Counted from the stretch's first letter, positions 6,974 through 15,485 are shown. The stretch: DNA of 48,113 nt from Trueperaceae bacterium (GCA_019454765.1 JACFNR010000018.1:1-48113), one strand, 5' to 3'. Program-made: numbers and translations. Notes: generated from the sequence alone by a model not told the origin.

Positions 6974-8755
6974 TCAAGAGCGCTTGGCCGCCCGCTTCGC
7001 CTCGTACATGCGGGAGTCTGCCAGGCGGAGGAGGCGATCCGGGTCGCCACCGTCGAGCTCGTGGCTCGCCACGCCGACGTTGATGTGAAGAGCGCCAAGG
7101 CCGGTGTCGAGCTCGGCCACCTTCCGCTCGATGCGTTCCTTCACCCGCTCCGCCTCGGAGGCGGGCGTGTCGACAAGCAGGCCGAGGAACTCGTCACCGC
7201 CGCGCCTGGCCGCCAGGTCGACGGCGCGCAGGCTCCGCCGCAACACCGTCCCGACGGCCACCAGCACCTCGTCCCCCTTGGCGTGCCCGAACCGGTCGTT
7301 GACGGCCTTGAACTCCTTGAGGTCCATCAGCAGGACGCTCGGCCCAACCCCGCCGCGCGCGGCTCGCGTAAGTTCGCGCTCGAGAGCCTGATCGAAGGCG
7401 CGGCGGTTCGCTAGGCCGGTCAGCTCGTCGGTGAGCGCCGCCCGGCGCAGGACGTCGCGGGTCTGTTGGCGGTGCAGCAGGCTCGCTAGCGGCGCGCCGA
7501 AGAGGTAGGCGAGCTGGCTCGAGTCGCGCGCCAAGCCGCCACCCTGGTGCAGGTCGTCGAGGTTGAGGACCGCCATGACCTTGCCGTCGCGCAGGACCGG
7601 GAGGCAGAGCGTCGACTGGATGAGGTGGTAGTTGGTGACGTCCGGGTCCGTGTCCGGCGTGCTGGCCGCCCCCAGGCGCTCGATGTCGGCGTCCTCGCGG
7701 TGGAGAATGCGCGGCAGGCCCTGGTGCCAGCCAGGACTCTCCTCCCCGTACCAGGCGCGGGCCGCCGCCTCCGTGATCGGGTTCTCCCGCAGCTGCTCAA
7801 GGTCGAACCCCTCGGCCGCGCGGTACACGAAGGGGGCGTCCGGGTCGGTGCGCGTCAGGAGGGTACCGCCGTCTGCGCCAGGCACGAGCCGCAGCGCCGT
7901 GCGCAGCACGCGGCCGTACATCTCGGTCGTGGACGTCTCCTCCGAGGCGTTGTTGAGCTCCAGCAGCTCGGTCAGGACGCTGTCGCGCCAACGCGCGTCG
8001 AGGAACGGCGCCGCCACGCTGGCGAGCTCCGTGAGCAGTGGGAGCGAGAGGCTGTGAAGCCGCCGCTCGGCAGCGAAGCGCAGGAGCAGCACGCAACGCG
8101 CCGGGGGGCTGGACGCGATGGGCACGGCGACGAGGCCGTCATCCAACCGGAACGGACCGGGGGCGTGGGTGGCGTCGAACGCGATCCGCCGCCGACGCGC
8201 CACAGCAGCGTCATCCAGGTCCCACGCTCCGAGGGTCGCGAGCGGGGCCGGTCCGTCCGGGCCGCCCAGGAGCAACATGGCGGCGTCGGCGTCCACGAAG
8301 CGTGCCGCCAGGTCGACCGCGCTGGCCGTGAAGGCGCCCAGGTCGGGGGCTGAGGACATGGCGTCGCGGAGCGCGCGGAGCGTGCCCCGCAACCGCCTGG
8401 TGCTCGACGCGTCGATCACGCTCGTCAAGTCGTGGGCGAGGTGCGCGAGCGCCCAGGTCACCTCGGCCGGCAGCGCGCCCGCCGCGGTCACCTCGAGCAT
8501 GGCGAACGGTTCGTCCTGATGCCTAAGCCGGAGCGTCAGGCGGTCCGCCGAACGAGGGGGCTCCCCGCCCACCTCGTCCGCCCACCTGAGCGTCACGGCG
8601 TGACCCAACAGCTCCTCCAGTCGCACGGCCGCGTCTCGCGCCAGGTCCTCGGGCGAGACGTCGACGCGAAGCGAGCGCGGCATGTCCAACAGGGCCTGGA
8701 CGAGGCGGAGCGCGGCCGGCCCGGTGCTGGTAACGCTGTCGTCGGTGCTTGTCAC
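6974..8755 (-). CDS. GAF-domain diguanylate cyclase (GGDEF)
   Basis: This protein of about 593 residues should make cyclic di-GMP from two GTP. The C-terminal GGDEF domain covers roughly residues 430-590. It has RRGGDEFLGLL as its active loop, a preceding DLKEFKAVND metal-binding block, and RAVD five residues before GGDEF, which matches the inhibitory I-site. The middle (about 260-420) looks like a GAF sensor domain with LCLPVLRDGKVMAVLNLDD. A weaker GAF-like region lies before it. No EAL domain or membrane segment is seen. I favour GTG at 8755, with GGGGAG six bases before it. ATG 8779 in the same frame directly abuts the likely -10 box (TAGCCT), so it may not be in the transcript. Confidence 0.88.
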   Translation of the reverse strand: MTSTDDSVTSTGPAALRLVQALLDMPRSLRVDVSPEDLARDAAVRLEELLGHAVTLRWADEVGGEPPRSADRLTLRLRHQDEPFAMLEVTAAGALPAEVTWALAHLAHDLTSVIDASSTRRLRGTLRALRDAMSSAPDLGAFTASAVDLAARFVDADAAMLLLGGPDGPAPLATLGAWDLDDAAVARRRRIAFDATHAPGPFRLDDGLVAVPIASSPPARCVLLLRFAAERRLHSLSLPLLTELASVAAPFLDARWRDSVLTELLELNNASEETSTTEMYGRVLRTALRLVPGADGGTLLTRTDPDAPFVYRAAEGFDLEQLRENPITEAAARAWYGEESPGWHQGLPRILHREDADIERLGAASTPDTDPDVTNYHLIQSTLCLPVLRDGKVMAVLNLDDLHQGGGLARDSSQLAYLFGAPLASLLHRQQTRDVLRRAALTDELTGLANRRAFDQALERELTRAARGGVGPSVLLMDLKEFKAVNDRFGHAKGDEVLVAVGTVLRRSLRAVDLAARRGGDEFLGLLVDTPASEAERVKERIERKVAELDTGLGALHINVGVASHELDGGDPDRLLRLADSRMYEAKRAAKRS

Positions 8756-8890
8756 GCCATCTCCCCGTGGGTTGGCCATAGGCTACCTCGCGTCCGGATG
8801 ACGATCCGCTCGCTCTTGCTCTCGCCACGGTAACAGGTCGTTCCACCGCATGTGAACCACGGGAGCTTCACGCCCCTGCGCCCGATGACG

Positions 8891-8896
8891 TAACCT
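8891..8896 (+). promoter_or_regulatory. -10 box for a leaderless micro-ORF
   Basis: TAACCT ends 7 bases before the ATG at 8904, the same spacing as the other leaderless starts here. An identical TAACCT box serves the small gene at 9998-10135. Confidence 0.45.
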
Positions 8897-8903
8897 CCGA
8901 GGC

Positions 8904-8948
8904 ATGGGCGAACACGGCGGCGACGCCGAGGCGGTGGCCGGCGGGTGA
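8904..8948 (+). CDS. 14-residue leaderless micro-ORF coupled to the PH-like gene
   Basis: The frame encodes MGEHGGDAEAVAGG and ends in a TGA that overlaps the next gene's GTG as GTGA. The downstream start has no convincing ribosome site of its own. Translation of this ORF may therefore deliver ribosomes to it. It is too short for any homology claim. Confidence 0.4.
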   Translation: MGEHGGDAEAVAGG

Positions 8949-9277
8949 CGGGGATCCCGCCAACCGAGGGGTTCGCCTCCAAGGTCTGGATGCTGGAGGG
9001 CCTGACCCACAGCGTGCCCGGTGAGCTGAGCTTCAGGGCGGGACGGCTCACGTTGCGTGCGGATGCCTGGCGGTGCTTCGACGTCCCGCTCCGGGACGTG
9101 CAGGAGGCGGTCTTCCCCTGGTACTACTTCGGCGGCGGCGTCCACCTGACGGTGGCCGGGCAGCGCTGGCGGCTGGGCTTCGTCCGCCCGACGGCCGAGG
9201 GCGGTTCCGTTCTCGACATCCGCGAGGGCCTGGCACGGGGCCGAGCGTGGCGCGCGCTGCTCGAGCGGCGGCCGTGA
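8945..9277 (+). CDS. Small PH-like domain protein of unknown function
   Basis: The 110-residue protein starts with GTG at 8945, overlapping the stop of the micro-ORF. Residues 28-80 form alternating short beta strands (GELSFRAGRLTLRAD, FDVPLRDVQ, FPWYYFGGGVHLTV, RWRLGFVRP) ending in a helix. This is the pattern of bacterial PH/GRAM-like domains, which are membrane- or protein-binding modules. There is no signal peptide or membrane segment. The call rests on strand pattern only, and function is not known. Confidence 0.55.
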   Translation: MTGIPPTEGFASKVWMLEGLTHSVPGELSFRAGRLTLRADAWRCFDVPLRDVQEAVFPWYYFGGGVHLTVAGQRWRLGFVRPTAEGGSVLDIREGLARGRAWRALLERRP

Positions 9278-9290
9278 GGGCGGGGGCCGC

Positions 9291-9905
9291 TCAGCCCACC
9301 GTGCCGGTCGCCACCGCGCCGCTCTTGCGGTAGTGCGCCAGCGTGACGCCGTTCGGGGTCACTTGCCCGGACGTCATCACGAACGCCGCCGGCGCGGCGT
9401 CATCGGCGAAGATGCGCTTGCCGGGGCCGAGCACAACCGGGAACGTCATCAAGACCATCTCGTCGACCATGCCGTGGGCGAGAAGCGACCGCGCCAGGAC
9501 GCTCGACCCGATCACCTTCAGTTCCGACCCTGCAGCCTCCCTCAGGGCCTTGACGTCGTCCAGCCCCGTGAGGAGGACGGAGTTGCTCCAACCGCTCGCG
9601 GCCACCAGCTCGGGTGTCCAGGTGGAGCTGACGACGTACTTCGTCACGTCCTCGATGCCGGGCCACTGGTCGGCGTGGTGCGGCCAGTAGGCCGCGAAGA
9701 TCTCGTAGGTGCGGCGACCGAGGAGCAGGTCGGCGGGCTTCAGGTGTTCCGCCATGAACGCGCCCGCGGCCGCGTCGGCGGCTGCGAAATGGGGCGCCGT
9801 CCAACCCCCGTACGCGAAGCCGTCGGCCCTGTCCTCATCCGGGCCGCCCGGCGCCTGCATGACGCCGTCGAGCGTCAGGAACTCCTGCATGGTCACCTTG
9901 CGCAT
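9291..9905 (-). CDS. Dihydrofolate reductase family protein (RibD C-terminal-like)
   Basis: The 204-residue protein matches the RibD_C / DHFR-like family, NADPH-binding reductases often found as small accessory enzymes. Features are QEFLTLDGVMQAP at the start, LLGRRTYEIFAAYWP near residue 60, KYVVSSTWTPE near residue 87, KVIGSSVLARSLLAHGMVDE near residue 130, and FPVVLGPGKRIF near residue 155. The ATG at 9905 fits the family N-terminus and has TACCAT 5 bases before it. A longer frame starts with GTG at 10001 and overlaps the stop of the 45-residue gene as GTGA, but its extra 32 residues look like low-complexity noise. A paralogue lies at 10749 and a relic at 19459. Confidence 0.85.
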   Translation of the reverse strand: MRKVTMQEFLTLDGVMQAPGGPDEDRADGFAYGGWTAPHFAAADAAAGAFMAEHLKPADLLLGRRTYEIFAAYWPHHADQWPGIEDVTKYVVSSTWTPELVAASGWSNSVLLTGLDDVKALREAAGSELKVIGSSVLARSLLAHGMVDEMVLMTFPVVLGPGKRIFADDAAPAAFVMTSGQVTPNGVTLAHYRKSGAVATGTVG

Positions 9906-9910
9906 GGCGC

Positions 9911-9916
9911 ATGGTA
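9911..9916 (-). promoter_or_regulatory. -10 box of the DHFR-like gene
   Basis: TACCAT on the minus strand ends 5 bases before the ATG at 9905, supporting a leaderless start at that codon. Confidence 0.4.
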
Positions 9917-9997
9917 GTGGGCCGCAGGCCCGGTCGTGGGCGCAGGTGCACATCGGGCCTCGCGCGGCGGCCGCGGTCGCCGCGCGGGTTGCGGTCC

Positions 9998-10135
9998 TCA
10001 CCCGGCGGCGCCTGCCTCCTCGACCGGCAGCGCCTCCAGGCGGAGTCCGTCTGCCTTGTACGTGAGGCGCAACGGTCGTCCCGCCTCGAGTCCGCTCGCT
10101 TCGGCGGCTAGCCCTTCCGTCCGGTCGTTGGCCAT
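9998..10135 (-). CDS. 45-residue small protein gene
   Basis: This short gene reads MANDRTEGLA at the start and continues through acidic and basic residues (GRPLRLTYKADGLRLEALP) to AGAAG. The LRLTYKADGLRLEA stretch looks like two short beta strands. A leaderless-type promoter, TAACCT at 10141-10146, ends 5 bases before its ATG, like many full-size genes here. Its TGA overlaps a GTG at 10001, in frame with the DHFR-like gene. I recognise no family. The real-gene call rests on the promoter, start codon and plausible composition. Confidence 0.5.
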   Translation of the reverse strand: MANDRTEGLAAEASGLEAGRPLRLTYKADGLRLEALPVEEAGAAG

Positions 10136-10140
10136 GTTCG

Positions 10141-10146
10141 AGGTTA
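10141..10146 (-). promoter_or_regulatory. -10 box of the 45-residue gene
   Basis: TAACCT on the minus strand, 5 bases before the ATG at 10135. No -35 box is evident. Confidence 0.4.
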
Positions 10147-10153
10147 CCTCGGC

Positions 10154-10687
10154 CTACCGCGTTGCGGCCGCGTGGATCTTCCTCAACGTGTGGAAGAAGC
10201 GCGTCGTGTTGCGTGTCGGCAACACGTCCGGCGGGAACCTGCCCGACGGCGGGCGGCCGGCGAGGATGCGCCAGACGACGAACGCCTCGTGGGGCGCCAC
10301 CGCCACGATCTCCATGTCGTTCTTTGAGGAGGCGAGCGGCAGCGGCAGGTCAGGTGGGATGGGGTCGGCCGTGAACGTCACGCAGAAGCGGAGGTCGTCG
10401 CGGGGCTCCGTGGCGGCGAACGGGTCGCGCTCTAGGATGCTCGCCAGCTCCGCCGGCGTGCGCAGGAACGTGGGGACGGCGTAGCCGAGCGCGGCCTCCA
10501 GCGCCGCCTCGATGGTGCCGGTGAGCGCCTCGCGGTCGCCCTCGGTGGAGTCGAAGAACACGTTGCCGCTGTTGATGTAGGAGGCGACGTTGTCGAACCC
10601 CACGGCCTCGAAGACCCGACGCAGGGCCTCCATCGTGACCGTGTGCCCGCCGACGTTGATGCCGCGCAACAGGGCGACGTACCTCAT
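10154..10687 (-). CDS. DUF1697 family protein
   Basis: The product of about 177 residues begins MRYVALLRGINVGGHTVTM, the hallmark N-terminus of DUF1697. It continues with SYINSGNVFF near residue 38 and a family-typical end, LPTRNTTRFFHTLRKI. The function of this widespread family is not established. The start at 10687 aligns with the family; an in-frame ATG at 10723 would add 12 residues. It lies 61 bases downstream of the DHFR-like gene at 10749 on the same strand, so the two may be co-transcribed. Confidence 0.85.
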   Translation of the reverse strand: MRYVALLRGINVGGHTVTMEALRRVFEAVGFDNVASYINSGNVFFDSTEGDREALTGTIEAALEAALGYAVPTFLRTPAELASILERDPFAATEPRDDLRFCVTFTADPIPPDLPLPLASSKNDMEIVAVAPHEAFVVWRILAGRPPSGRFPPDVLPTRNTTRFFHTLRKIHAAATR

Positions 10688-10748
10688 CGGTCCGCGCGTC
10701 CCGCTTGGCGCGGGCACCTCCATGCTTCGAGCAGCGCGGGCGCGGGGA

Positions 10749-11306
10749 TCACTGCTGCCGCCGGTAGTGCACCGCGACGACGCCGTTACTCAGGGACGTC
10801 GCCGAGCGAAGTTCGAGCCGCCGAGCGCCGGCGAGCGCGCCCTGGAACAGGGTCGGACCGTGGCCGGCGATCAGTGGTTGAACGAGGAACTTGTACTCGT
10901 CGACGAGGTCCAGCCGGTCGAGCGCGGCCGCGAGCGTGGCGCTGCCGAGCAGGACGCCTTCCGGCGTCGCGTCCTTGAGTCCCTGCACCGCCGTGCGCAG
11001 GTCGCCCGTGAGGTGATGGCTGTTGTTCCAGGGATAGTCACTGCGCGTCGACGACACGACGTACTTCGGCTTGGCCTCCAGCTTGATGGCCCACTCGCGC
11101 ATGGCGGGGGGCGCGTCCTCGTCGCCGCGGGCGACGGCGGGCCAGTAGCTCTCCATCAGCTCGTAGGTGACCCTGCCCCACAGCATCGCGCCACCCCTGT
11201 CCATCAGTCCCGTGAAGTAGGCGTGCGTCTCGTCGTCGGCGATCCCCACGCGGTGGTCGATGCAACCGTCGAGTGTCAGGTTGAGGCTGAAGGTCATGAG
11301 GCCCAT
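10749..11306 (-). CDS. Dihydrofolate reductase family protein (second copy)
   Basis: The 185-residue product belongs to the RibD_C/DHFR-like family. It shows SLNLTLDGCIDHR at the start, AMLWGRVTYELMESYWP near residue 40, KYVVSSTRSDYPW near residue 78, GVLLGSATLAAALDRLDLVDE near residue 113, and VQPLIAGHGPTLF near residue 140. The ATG at 11306 follows TACACT by 6 bases; MTFSLN at 11297 is the alternative. It differs clearly from the copy at 9291, so the two are diverged paralogues rather than a recent duplication. Substrate unknown. Confidence 0.87.
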   Translation of the reverse strand: MGLMTFSLNLTLDGCIDHRVGIADDETHAYFTGLMDRGGAMLWGRVTYELMESYWPAVARGDEDAPPAMREWAIKLEAKPKYVVSSTRSDYPWNNSHHLTGDLRTAVQGLKDATPEGVLLGSATLAAALDRLDLVDEYKFLVQPLIAGHGPTLFQGALAGARRLELRSATSLSNGVVAVHYRRQQ

Positions 11307-11312
11307 GGCGTG

Positions 11313-11318
11313 AGTGTA
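11313..11318 (-). promoter_or_regulatory. -10 box for a leaderless start (DHFR-like gene 2)
   Basis: TACACT on the minus strand ends 6 bases before the ATG at 11306. Confidence 0.45.
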
Positions 11319-11428
11319 GACCCGGGGTGGGAGCGCCCGTGGCGAAGACAGCACGTGCCGGGCGCGGCCACGAATGCTCAAGACGCGGTTCGCTATGCAC
11401 CAACAGCCGTCGTTGCCGCTCTTCGGGC

Positions 11429-12623
11429 CTACGACCAGCCCGAACCCGTCGAACCTACCGGTCGCCGGTCGGATCTCGGCGGGCATGGGTGGCCTCCGGG
11501 CCGTGTGCGCGCTCGCCACACGGGGTCGCGGCGCATGTGGCCCGACCAAGCGCCTTCCCGCCCCGATGTCGCTCCGGCGCCGCCGTAGTACTGCCAAGCG
11601 ACAAGCGACCACGGGTGGCCCGTTAGCTCCAGCCGCAGCGTCGCAGGTAGGGGTCCCCTCGTCTGCGGCGCGAGGTAGCGTTGGGTCTCGTTGCCCACCA
11701 CGGCTTCCGAGAAAGCGATGGGCGCCCCACCGTCGATGCTCAGGGTGCCGGCCACGTCGTAGGTGGTGGCGTCGACGTAGGAAGGCTCGGCCTGGAGCTC
11801 GAGCCCGTATAGATGACCCTTGGCGAGATCCCCTGCCACGCCCATGTCGTCCGCTCGCAGGAGCTACGTACCTGCGAGCAGGTAGCGGCCGTCGGCGCTC
11901 CACTCCGCGCCGCTGCGAGCGGCGTGGGGGAACTCGACCAGGACCTCGCGCGTATCGACGTCCACGATCTCCAACCTGATCCGGTTCCCGTTCGGCGCCG
12001 CCAGGACCACGGCGCCACCGTCCGGACCGAGGGCACTCGACCGGCTCTCGGGTTGCGGGTAGGGAAGGGTGAGGGCACCGCCCGACAGGTCGAAGACGCG
12101 CACGTCGGTGTCCGAGCCGACCGCCAGGCGGCCACCGTCGGCGCTGAAGGCGAAGTCCGGGACCCGACCGTAACCGACGTGGCCGTCGCGCTCGAACACC
12201 ACGTCGTAGGTGGCCGTGTCCCAGACCCGCAGGAAGTAGCGGACGCCCGCCGAGCCCTGGGAGGTCGAGGCTGAGGCAAGCCGCGTGCCGCCGGCGCCGA
12301 ACGCCACGAGACCGGCCTGATCACCCTCCACCTCGAGTTCCTTGACGACGGCGCCCGTGACCGGGTCGACGAGGAGCACGAAGGGGGGCGTCGCCGGCGA
12401 CCGCCATGACGTCACCGGCCGGCCCGACGGCGAGCTTCTGCGCGCCGCAGTAGGTGCAGGCTCCGAGCCGTGTCCCGGGGTCGAACTCGGCCAGCGTCGA
12501 CCCGTCGCGGCCGTCCCACACCCTGACCTTACGGCCGACGATGCCGGCCACGAGCGAACCGGTGCCATCGAGCGCCAGGCCGCCCACCAGGGCGTCCGGG
12601 GAAGCGTGTGGGTCGAGGCTCAA
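11429..12623 (-). pseudogene. WD40-type beta-propeller protein, broken by a frameshift and an in-frame stop
   Basis: Three pieces on the minus strand form one protein. The first (12623 downward, TTG start) has propeller blades such as GLALDGTGSLVAG and VRVWDGRDGS. The frame is lost at a run of six G on the plus strand (12383-12388); removing one base would join it to a second piece with FVLLVDPVTGAVVKELE, FLRVWDTATYDVVFERDGH and FAFSADGGRLAVGSDTDVRVFD. That piece ends in TAG at 11864-11866, and the same frame continues with LYGLELQAEP and GGAPIAFSEAVVGNETQ. Homology-like reading upstream of 12623 runs back to the stop at 12726, so the N-terminus and any signal peptide may be missing. A sequencing error in the homopolymer cannot be excluded for the frameshift, but not for the TAG as well. 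Confidence 0.65.
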
Positions 12624-12725
12624 CCTGAGCGATTGGACCTCATCAGGGGGGTCGCGGCTCCGGTCGGTGGCGGGACGCTCCCACGCCCAGAAGAGGCCCG
12701 CCGCGTGAGTCGACCGTCTAGGGGG

Positions 12726-14210
12726 TCACTGCCTCACCTCGAAGCTCAGGCGGAACGCGGGCAACTCCTCACCCGGGTGGTCGACCCAGTTGAGCATGGG
12801 GAGCTGCAGGAAGGTGCCATTGGCGCCCGGCAGGAGGGACGCGTCCTGTCCGGGTTCGAGGCGCGGGGCGGGCGGCGCTCCCGGCGCCGTGATGACGCCC
12901 CGGTAGATGGACGGGTAGAGGTCGACGTAGTGCACTCCAGGCTGGCCCGGCGCCTTCAGGTGGATCGTCACGTCGCCCTGGCTGTTGACCCCGCAGCCGT
13001 AGCCGAGGTAACCGTTGTCCATGACGAGCGTGTAGATGTTGGCCGTGTCGCTCCAGCCGACGCCCTTGATGGTGATCGTGATGTCGCCGGTCGGCGCCAC
13101 CACGCTCGGCGTGACTGCCGCCACGCTGGGCGTGATCGTGTAGCGCGCCGAGGCGCTGACGTCGCCCACGGTCGCCAGGAGCGTGTGACCGCCACCGAGG
13201 TCGTCGGGGGTCGCGAGGCGCATGTCGAACGTACCCGCGGCCGTCGCCGTCACGCTTCCGAGGTCGAGAGTGGCGTCGACGAGTCCGGAGATGATGTCGT
13301 TGCCGCGCGTCGTCGTCCAGCCGAGCTCGACCTCCGCGCCGGCCGAGAAACCCTCGCCGTGCACGCCGATCTCGCTGCCAACGGTGCCGGAGCCGTAGTC
13401 GAGTACGAGCGACGGGCCGGCGCCGGCGGGTTCGGGCAAGAACGGCGCGCGGGGGAGGGCCTGCGCCTCAGGCGCGCCGGGCAACACCGCGTCACCACCA
13501 GTGATGACGAACGTGGCGGCCAGGACCGTGGGCACGTTCGGGTTGAACGTGGGCGCTTGCTGCTGGTTCAGGTACGGCACCGGGTGCGTGCCGGAGAGGA
13601 CCTGGAGGGAGTGAGGGCCGACCGCGCCCGTCGCCGGGATCACGGCGGTGGCCGTGCCGCGCGTGGTGATGGCGGAGAGCCAGCCCGTGTGCGCGCTGTC
13701 GTAGAGGAGGTGCCACGCCAGCTGCCAGAACGTGTACCCGACGCCGGTAAGCGTCACGGTGATCGGGGTGCCCACCGGCCCCGAGGTCGGGTTCACCGTC
13801 AGTTGCGGCAGCACGGTGAAGCCCTGACGCGCCACCGTCTCGTCGCCGGCGACGACGAACACGTTGTGCATGTACCCGAAGTCCTCCGGGACCTGGAAGG
13901 TGAAGGCGACGGTGCCGTCCGCGCCAACCACCCCTTCGCTCAGGGGCGTGAGCGTCTGCTCTGCGGACACGCCGAGGAAGCGGCCCTCGTCGGTCACGTT
14001 CCAGGAGGCGTTCGCGCTCTCCCACACGAGTGCGACGCGGGTTCCGGGCTCCAGGCCGGAGGCCGTGGCCGTGACGGAGCTTGCCACGACGCCGGCGGCC
14101 GGTTCCAGAGTCAGGCGACCGGGGAGTTGCGCGGACGCGGTTCCCAGGAGCGCCAGCAGGACCGTCGCGAGCACTACTGATACCCGCGGGCTCACGTTGC
14201 TTCGGTTCAT
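12726..14210 (-). CDS. Secreted protein with Ig-like/IPT-type repeats
   Basis: The protein of about 494 residues has a clear signal peptide (MNRSNVSPRVSVVLATVLLA then a GTASA-Q cleavage region). At least three repeated beta-sandwich units follow, each opening with a phrase such as LTLEPAAGVVASSVTATASG, LTVNPTSGPVGTPITVTLTG or PSVVAPTGDITITIKGVG. That pattern is typical of IPT/TIG or Big-like extracellular domains. No membrane anchor or enzymatic motif is seen, so it is probably a periplasmic or surface protein. The ATG at 14210 has GGAGGT five bases before it. The broken WD40 gene follows directly on the same strand and may once have formed an operon with it. Confidence 0.75.
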   Translation of the reverse strand: MNRSNVSPRVSVVLATVLLALLGTASAQLPGRLTLEPAAGVVASSVTATASGLEPGTRVALVWESANASWNVTDEGRFLGVSAEQTLTPLSEGVVGADGTVAFTFQVPEDFGYMHNVFVVAGDETVARQGFTVLPQLTVNPTSGPVGTPITVTLTGVGYTFWQLAWHLLYDSAHTGWLSAITTRGTATAVIPATGAVGPHSLQVLSGTHPVPYLNQQQAPTFNPNVPTVLAATFVITGGDAVLPGAPEAQALPRAPFLPEPAGAGPSLVLDYGSGTVGSEIGVHGEGFSAGAEVELGWTTTRGNDIISGLVDATLDLGSVTATAAGTFDMRLATPDDLGGGHTLLATVGDVSASARYTITPSVAAVTPSVVAPTGDITITIKGVGWSDTANIYTLVMDNGYLGYGCGVNSQGDVTIHLKAPGQPGVHYVDLYPSIYRGVITAPGAPPAPRLEPGQDASLLPGANGTFLQLPMLNWVDHPGEELPAFRLSFEVRQ

Positions 14211-14433
14211 CGGGACCTCCAGGCTGCGGGTTTCCGTGGGGGATCGGGGCCGCTGCCTGCTCACCGTAGCGCTCCGCACGACCTTCACCAGGTGCGGGCG
14301 CCCCGTCCAACCTGCTTCCAGGTCGTTCCTTGGGCGGCTCGGTGTGGCTGACCGAGGGGCCACGCGGGGACGGCGGTGGTCGGGCGAGCCTCGCGGACCG
14401 GGTCCTATGTGTCTTGGTGTCTGTTGGCGGTCG

Positions 14434-15222
14434 TCACGGCTCGGACACTAGCGCCCGCGCCCTCGCCTGCTCGAAGGCATCGGCAGCGGTGCGCACGGGC
14501 AACGCGAGCGCCATGTCAACCTGCTCCCGTGCCTCGGCATCTCGGCCGAGCCCGAACAACACGCGAGCGTACTCGACTCGCAAGTTGATCTGCAGCGGCG
14601 CGGCGGCAACCCCGCGCTCGATCATGGGTAGGACCTTGTCGCGCCTGGCACCGAACAGCCAACCGACGCCGAGCTCGGTGAGGGCGTAGTGCCAGGAGGC
14701 GTAGGAGACGAGGGCGTCGGCGTTGTCCGGATCGAGGTCCAGCGCGCGCTCGAACAGCTTCCTCACGTCTCCGGCCATCCGTGCTCTGGCGAGAGCTCCT
14801 TGGTGGAAACCAGCTTCGCCCTTGGCTCGCGCCAGGGCCATGGTGGCGGTCGCGGCCCACGGCCCGTTCGGCTCGAGCTCCAGGCTCCTCAGGGCCGCCG
14901 TTTGGGCGCGGTCGAGCCAGTCACGGGCGGCCGCGCTCTCGGTGGTGAGGTAGACGGCTTGATCGGTGGCCGCGCGCGACGCCAGCAACTGCGCCGTGGC
15001 CGTCTGGACGGGCACGGCCTCCTCGTAGGCTGCGGCGAAATCGCCCGCCAGCCACGCGGCGCCGCCTGGTACGCCTTGGTAGGGCACCGGCTGAGCCTGA
15101 CCCAGAGACACCGTGAAAACGAGAAGCAAGGCCACCGCGAAGCCGCGCACTACCGACGACGTGAGCGAGGGATGTGCGACTGACCGGTGTGACCTTGGGG
15201 GCTGCGGGAGTCCTGCCAGCAC
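14434..15222 (-). CDS. Exported TPR-like protein
   Basis: The mature part is built from helical repeats resembling TPRs (SLELEPNGPWAATATMALARA, ALDLDPDNADALVSYASWHY, RVEYARVLFGLGRDAEAREQ), so it probably scaffolds protein contacts in the periplasm or at the envelope. A signal peptide is seen at RGFAVALLLVFTVSLGQAQ. The open frame starts with GTG at 15222 (262 residues). A second GTG at 15150 puts the signal peptide at the very start and is a better-shaped N-terminus. Neither has a good ribosome site. Its partners are unknown. Confidence 0.65.
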   Translation of the reverse strand: MLAGLPQPPRSHRSVAHPSLTSSVVRGFAVALLLVFTVSLGQAQPVPYQGVPGGAAWLAGDFAAAYEEAVPVQTATAQLLASRAATDQAVYLTTESAAARDWLDRAQTAALRSLELEPNGPWAATATMALARAKGEAGFHQGALARARMAGDVRKLFERALDLDPDNADALVSYASWHYALTELGVGWLFGARRDKVLPMIERGVAAAPLQINLRVEYARVLFGLGRDAEAREQVDMALALPVRTAADAFEQARARALVSEP

Positions 15223-15329
15223 GCGCGCCAGCTTACCGGCAATCTGCTTTCAAGGGCCTATCGAGTGTGTCAGAGCCGATATGCGCCCGTTCCGCCAGCC
15301 ACTTGCCCGAGGATCCGGTTGACGCCGCC

Positions 15330-15485
15330 CTAGACCTCGGCGGACGCGGACGGATCCTCTTGAACCATGGGCTCCGCCCTAAGACGGATTCCCGACGCGA
15401 TCAGCACCTTCATGACGGTTGCTAGGCTTGGGTTCCCGCTATCGCCGAGCGCGCACTTCGTCTTCTTCCTACCGTGCGCCCTGAG
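15330..15485 (-). pseudogene. C-terminal relic of a helix-turn-helix antitoxin-like protein (copy 1)
   Basis: Reading from about 15485 to the TAG at 15330-15332 gives GDSGNPSLATVMKVLIASG followed by IRLRAEP. This is the C-terminal half of the HigA-like / addiction-module antidote HTH pattern (GNPSxATVxKVLxALGxRL). No start codon or DNA-binding first half precedes it before the LysM gene's stop. The Met-to-stop tail is exactly 27 residues, as in copy 2 at 16998. Confidence 0.55.

Noticed and set aside
11307-11903. N-terminal extension of the DHFR-like gene at 10749
   Set aside because: The extension is Arg/Gly-rich noise that overlaps the WD40 pseudogene; the -10 box at 11313 and the family alignment fix the start at 11306.
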